From Callorhinus ursinus (taxonomy: Eukaryota; Chordata; Mammalia; Carnivora; Otariidae): DNA of 64,000 bases. The notes beneath the pieces were generated by a model. The model saw nothing but the letters and a program-made list of their open reading frames with translations. It did no database searches and was not told the origin of the DNA. The stretch covers positions 14,598,151-14,662,150 of the forward strand of contig NW_020313285.1 of the NCBI RefSeq assembly GCF_003265705.1, given 5' to 3'. The position numbers and the translations under genes were made by a program. Position 1 is the first letter of the stretch; each line of letters starts with the position of its first letter. Shown here one piece after another: positions 61,466-64,000 of the stretch.

Positions 61466-61969
61466 CTATATTTCCTTATCACTCTGTAAGCAAACGTAGT
61501 CAGGTAGAAAAATGTCAACAGTCTAGGTATTTTCTTCCCATTTTTATAGCTCTGTTGTCTCAGATGCTTGTACCTGTCTTCTTTTATAACTTTTGCGTAG
61601 TTTGTATAAAGTTTCCAATGAAGGCTGATTGTTGCCACCTTTGTAGTCGCCATTTCAGACTGTATTGCTGGGGGACCCCTCCACCCAGGACAATATCCAG
61701 GAGGTCTGGACATACCAAGGCCCCACAGGCCTGGAGAGCCCCAAAGCCACGCCCTTCTGGAAAGGTCCGTTCAGCGCAAACCCACGCCTTGAGGTTGAGG
61801 GAAGCTGAGATCTGGAACAGTTGAAGGGTAGTGAGGAGCTAGATCACTGAAGCGGGCTCAGGAGGTACCCAAGGCATCTATCTAATTCCAATCTCTACCC
61901 TACCTAATGTCAGCTGTTCCCCCGAGAAGGCAGAGCTGGAGGGAACTGAAAAGTCTTGCCAGGGTACGG

Positions 61970-62560
61970 AGGGAAGGGACTGACCAGGAACCTCCAGTAA
62001 GAAACACTCGGGAATCCTGATGGCGGGCGCCGTTGCTAGGGGGCGGGGCCGTCGGAGCGCGGCTGCGCACGCTCATGCGCATGCGGTCCTGCGCCAGGCA
62101 GGCTGGGAGCGGACCTCGGGCGAGTCCCGGCCACCTGACCGGGTTCAGAGGAGGCTGGATTCCGATTCCTCTCGGGAACTCTTGGGGCTAACCAGGCATC
62201 TGCCATGGTCTCCGCCCGCACCTGCACAGGGCTTTTATTCATCTTGAAGCCAGATCCTGGAACACTGCAGCCTTCCTTGGTGAGGCCTACAGGGTAACAG
62301 AACGAGAGACACCTGGGAGTCCTGCTTTGCGGAGAAGCCAGAGACCGGATCAAGCAACATGACCAAATGGGGATTAACTGCCCTCTCATTTGCAGTCCCA
62401 GTATCAGTTCATATTGCGAGGGGGATCCCTCACCCACAACAGCAGTCAGGTGGTTTGGACAACAGGCTCTGGCCTGGTAGTTCTGGAGCTCCCGTAGGCC
62501 CAGGCCTGAAGAAAGGTTGCATACTCCGCATGCGCCTGCGGTTGGCCCATTAGCGCCTTT
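61970..62560. promoter_or_regulatory. Isolated CpG-rich block, candidate promoter
   Basis: 62010-62240 is GC-rich and holds about 25 CpGs in roughly 220 bases, unlike anything else in the window. It has a GC box (GGGGGCGGGGCC, about 62039-62050) and an NRF1-like TGCGCATGCGG (62076-62086). A second NRF1-like CCGCATGCGCC lies at 62526-62536. A GTTGCTAGG half X-box precedes the GC box. A possible splice donor, CCTTG|GTGAGG, is at 62279/62280. No recognised repeat covers it. Neither strand shows a convincing protein: the 200-codon minus frame (62036-62638) and the 75-codon plus frame from 62020 look like GC-driven open frames. It could be the promoter of an unannotated non-coding RNA, or an old retrocopy of a 5' UTR. 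Confidence 0.6.
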
Positions 62561-62985
62561 ACCACTGTTGCACTGCTCTCGCTTCCTCAGCATACGTCTC
62601 TGGCCAAATGTCAAGATCCCTGAGACAGGGTTGACCAAGCAAATAAATAGTTAAGCCTGATTTGCAGATAAGTATGCACGATATGATGGTACTAGCCAGA
62701 AATGAGCTTTTGCAGTATCTCAGGGATGTCCTTGGACTGTATTAAGGAAGCAATAGCATCCTGTTGGCTATGTCTTCAGATGCTGTATCTGGAGGGCCAG
62801 GAAAAAGAGATAGCAGGAAGTATGAATGTTACACTGATTCATGAATAGCGGCAAAAGTTTGGATGGAATGGTCAGATAATTGGAAGGAGCAGTATTTGAG
62901 GAGTAGGAACAACATTTCAGTCCAGTTTAAGTATCGTCGTCTCAGAAAAGGCTTTCAATCATCAGGTGGACAGTATGACACATTT
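62561..62985. other. Unassigned sequence between CpG block and ERV fragment
   Basis: No confident family. It may include further decayed retroviral sequence on the + strand. An AATAAA occurs at about 62641. Confidence 0.35.
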
Positions 62986-62994
62986 TTTTTTTTT

Positions 62995-64000
62995 TTTGAT
63001 GGTTGTATAATTCTTTGCAGTTACTTTAGTGCTGTGTTTGCTCAGGTTAATGAGATAAGTGGCCACAGTGACAAAGATGGGATTTCTATGTATTTTCAAC
63101 AACTTTGGCTTTCCCTCAGCTAAGTTCAGGTGCTTAACCCCATTGCTAAGTTCCACATCTAACCAGAGACAAAAACTGACCCTTTTCCCTCAAGTTAGGG
63201 AGGGTAAGGTCCAACAGGCAACCGTGTGTGCGTGAAGGGGGCAGAATAAACCTTGATTCTAGATAGAGATTTGTCTTTCTTAGTCCTGAATACCTTCATT
63301 GTATCCCTTATACATTGCTTTTAACAAAGAAACTATTTTATGGTGAAAAGTGAGAAAACGGGCTGATGCTTAAAGAATTTATTACAAAATGGTGCAGTGG
63401 TCAATAAATTACTTCAAAGCGACAACAACTGAGTGACAACAACTTTTAAATTTTGAAGGTGCTGTCCCACAGGATGCTCTGTATGCTCTGGACCAGTAAC
63501 CAGTATCCAGTTCTTTTTTTTTTTTTCCCCACAGCCAGAATATAGTCACTAAGGGCATGGTACTTTTCATTATTTCTCTTAATAACCCTCTTGTAAAGAT
63601 TTTGCTTTCATTCTGACTATACTTTTGATGATTTAGGATTTTTGGTTTCCAAGGCAGGAATGCTTTCACAAGGGTGCATAATAACGGTTCCGTTGACCTC
63701 ACTGCTGAGGCTGTCAGTTGACTACTGGGGCTTCTCCTGCCCTTGAAGCAATAAGAAGGGGGTTGATAGACTGTGGTGACTGATCCCAGAGTGAATATGA
63801 TTGATGTTATTGCACAGTAGAGGGAAGGAGAAATAAGTCTGAAACTCAGGGAACTCTCCGAATGCCTCTTAGCACTTCCACATGCAGTTGAAAATGTTCA
63901 TAGGAGTTTCAAACAGACCAATAATGACAATAATAATAGTAACAACTACCAAAGCTCAACCCCCACAGGGAGAAAGATTTGGATCGCTCAATTCTACCAT
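62995..64000 (+). mobile_element. Decayed ERVL-class endogenous retrovirus fragment (integrase-like, then dUTPase-like)
   Basis: At about 63040-63220 the + strand resembles the ERVL integrase zinc-binding region. The conserved glycine-histidine and downstream spacing are visible around 63055-63120. A trace of the catalytic core follows at about 63250-63320. At about 63450-63980 the sequence resembles the ERVL dUTPase region that follows pol in this class. Stops and frameshifts interrupt every frame, and a deletion separates the two parts. No LTR was seen in the window, and the element runs off the right edge. It has no coding capacity. Confidence 0.65.

Noticed and set aside
61408..61824. 138-codon plus-strand open frame
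   Set aside because: It starts in a MIR relic and runs into unrelated sequence; no protein features.
62036..62638. 200-codon minus-strand open frame over the CpG block
   Set aside because: GC-rich sequence lengthens chance frames; no domain, no start context and no family resemblance.

Overview
The window looks like nuclear DNA from an arctoid carnivore (bear, seal, mustelid or relative; not dog-type, not cat-type). It holds about 30 copies of the tRNA-Lys-derived Can-SINE, most with clean target-site duplications. Their head and body match, from memory, the arctoid form rather than the dog SINEC_Cf or the felid form. Base composition is AT-rich, with introns and one mammalian multi-exon gene. 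The exact species cannot be told by eye.

The only protein-coding sequence I can support is the large terminal coding exon of CHSY3 (chondroitin sulfate synthase 3) at 39740-41302 on the + strand. A good branch point, polypyrimidine tract and AG precede it. A 3' UTR of about 0.8 kb follows, with AATAAA at 42104 and a GT-rich downstream element. The first 39.7 kb are therefore read as the 3' part of the last intron of CHSY3. The remaining ~22 kb are intergenic DNA downstream.

The intron is a mosaic of repeats. It has an L1 3' end at the left edge, a 3.5-kb antisense 5'-truncated L1 (about 545-4045), and a deleted Tigger-type DNA transposon (8937-9268). It also has MER5, MIR and L2 relics, many Can-SINEs, an L1 carrying an inverted 5' segment (34885-36665), and a second L1 3' end with a two-module 3' UTR (36912-37437). 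Between these lie single-copy-looking stretches, the largest at about 9.7-11 kb, 12-14.8 kb, 18.6-19.9 kb and 24.4-25.2 kb.

Downstream of CHSY3, 43.6-50.3 kb is poor in young repeats. From 50 to 61 kb SINEs and old L1 sequence return, including two antisense SINEs enclosed by a single target-site duplication (57741-58200). At 61.97-62.56 kb there is an isolated CpG-rich block with GC-box and NRF1-like motifs, the best candidate for an undescribed promoter. It is followed at about 63.0 kb to the window end by a decayed ERVL-class retroviral fragment with integrase-like and then dUTPase-like sequence.

No CRISPR array, operon, tRNA gene or rRNA gene was seen. All family names are by recall and eye, without database searches.
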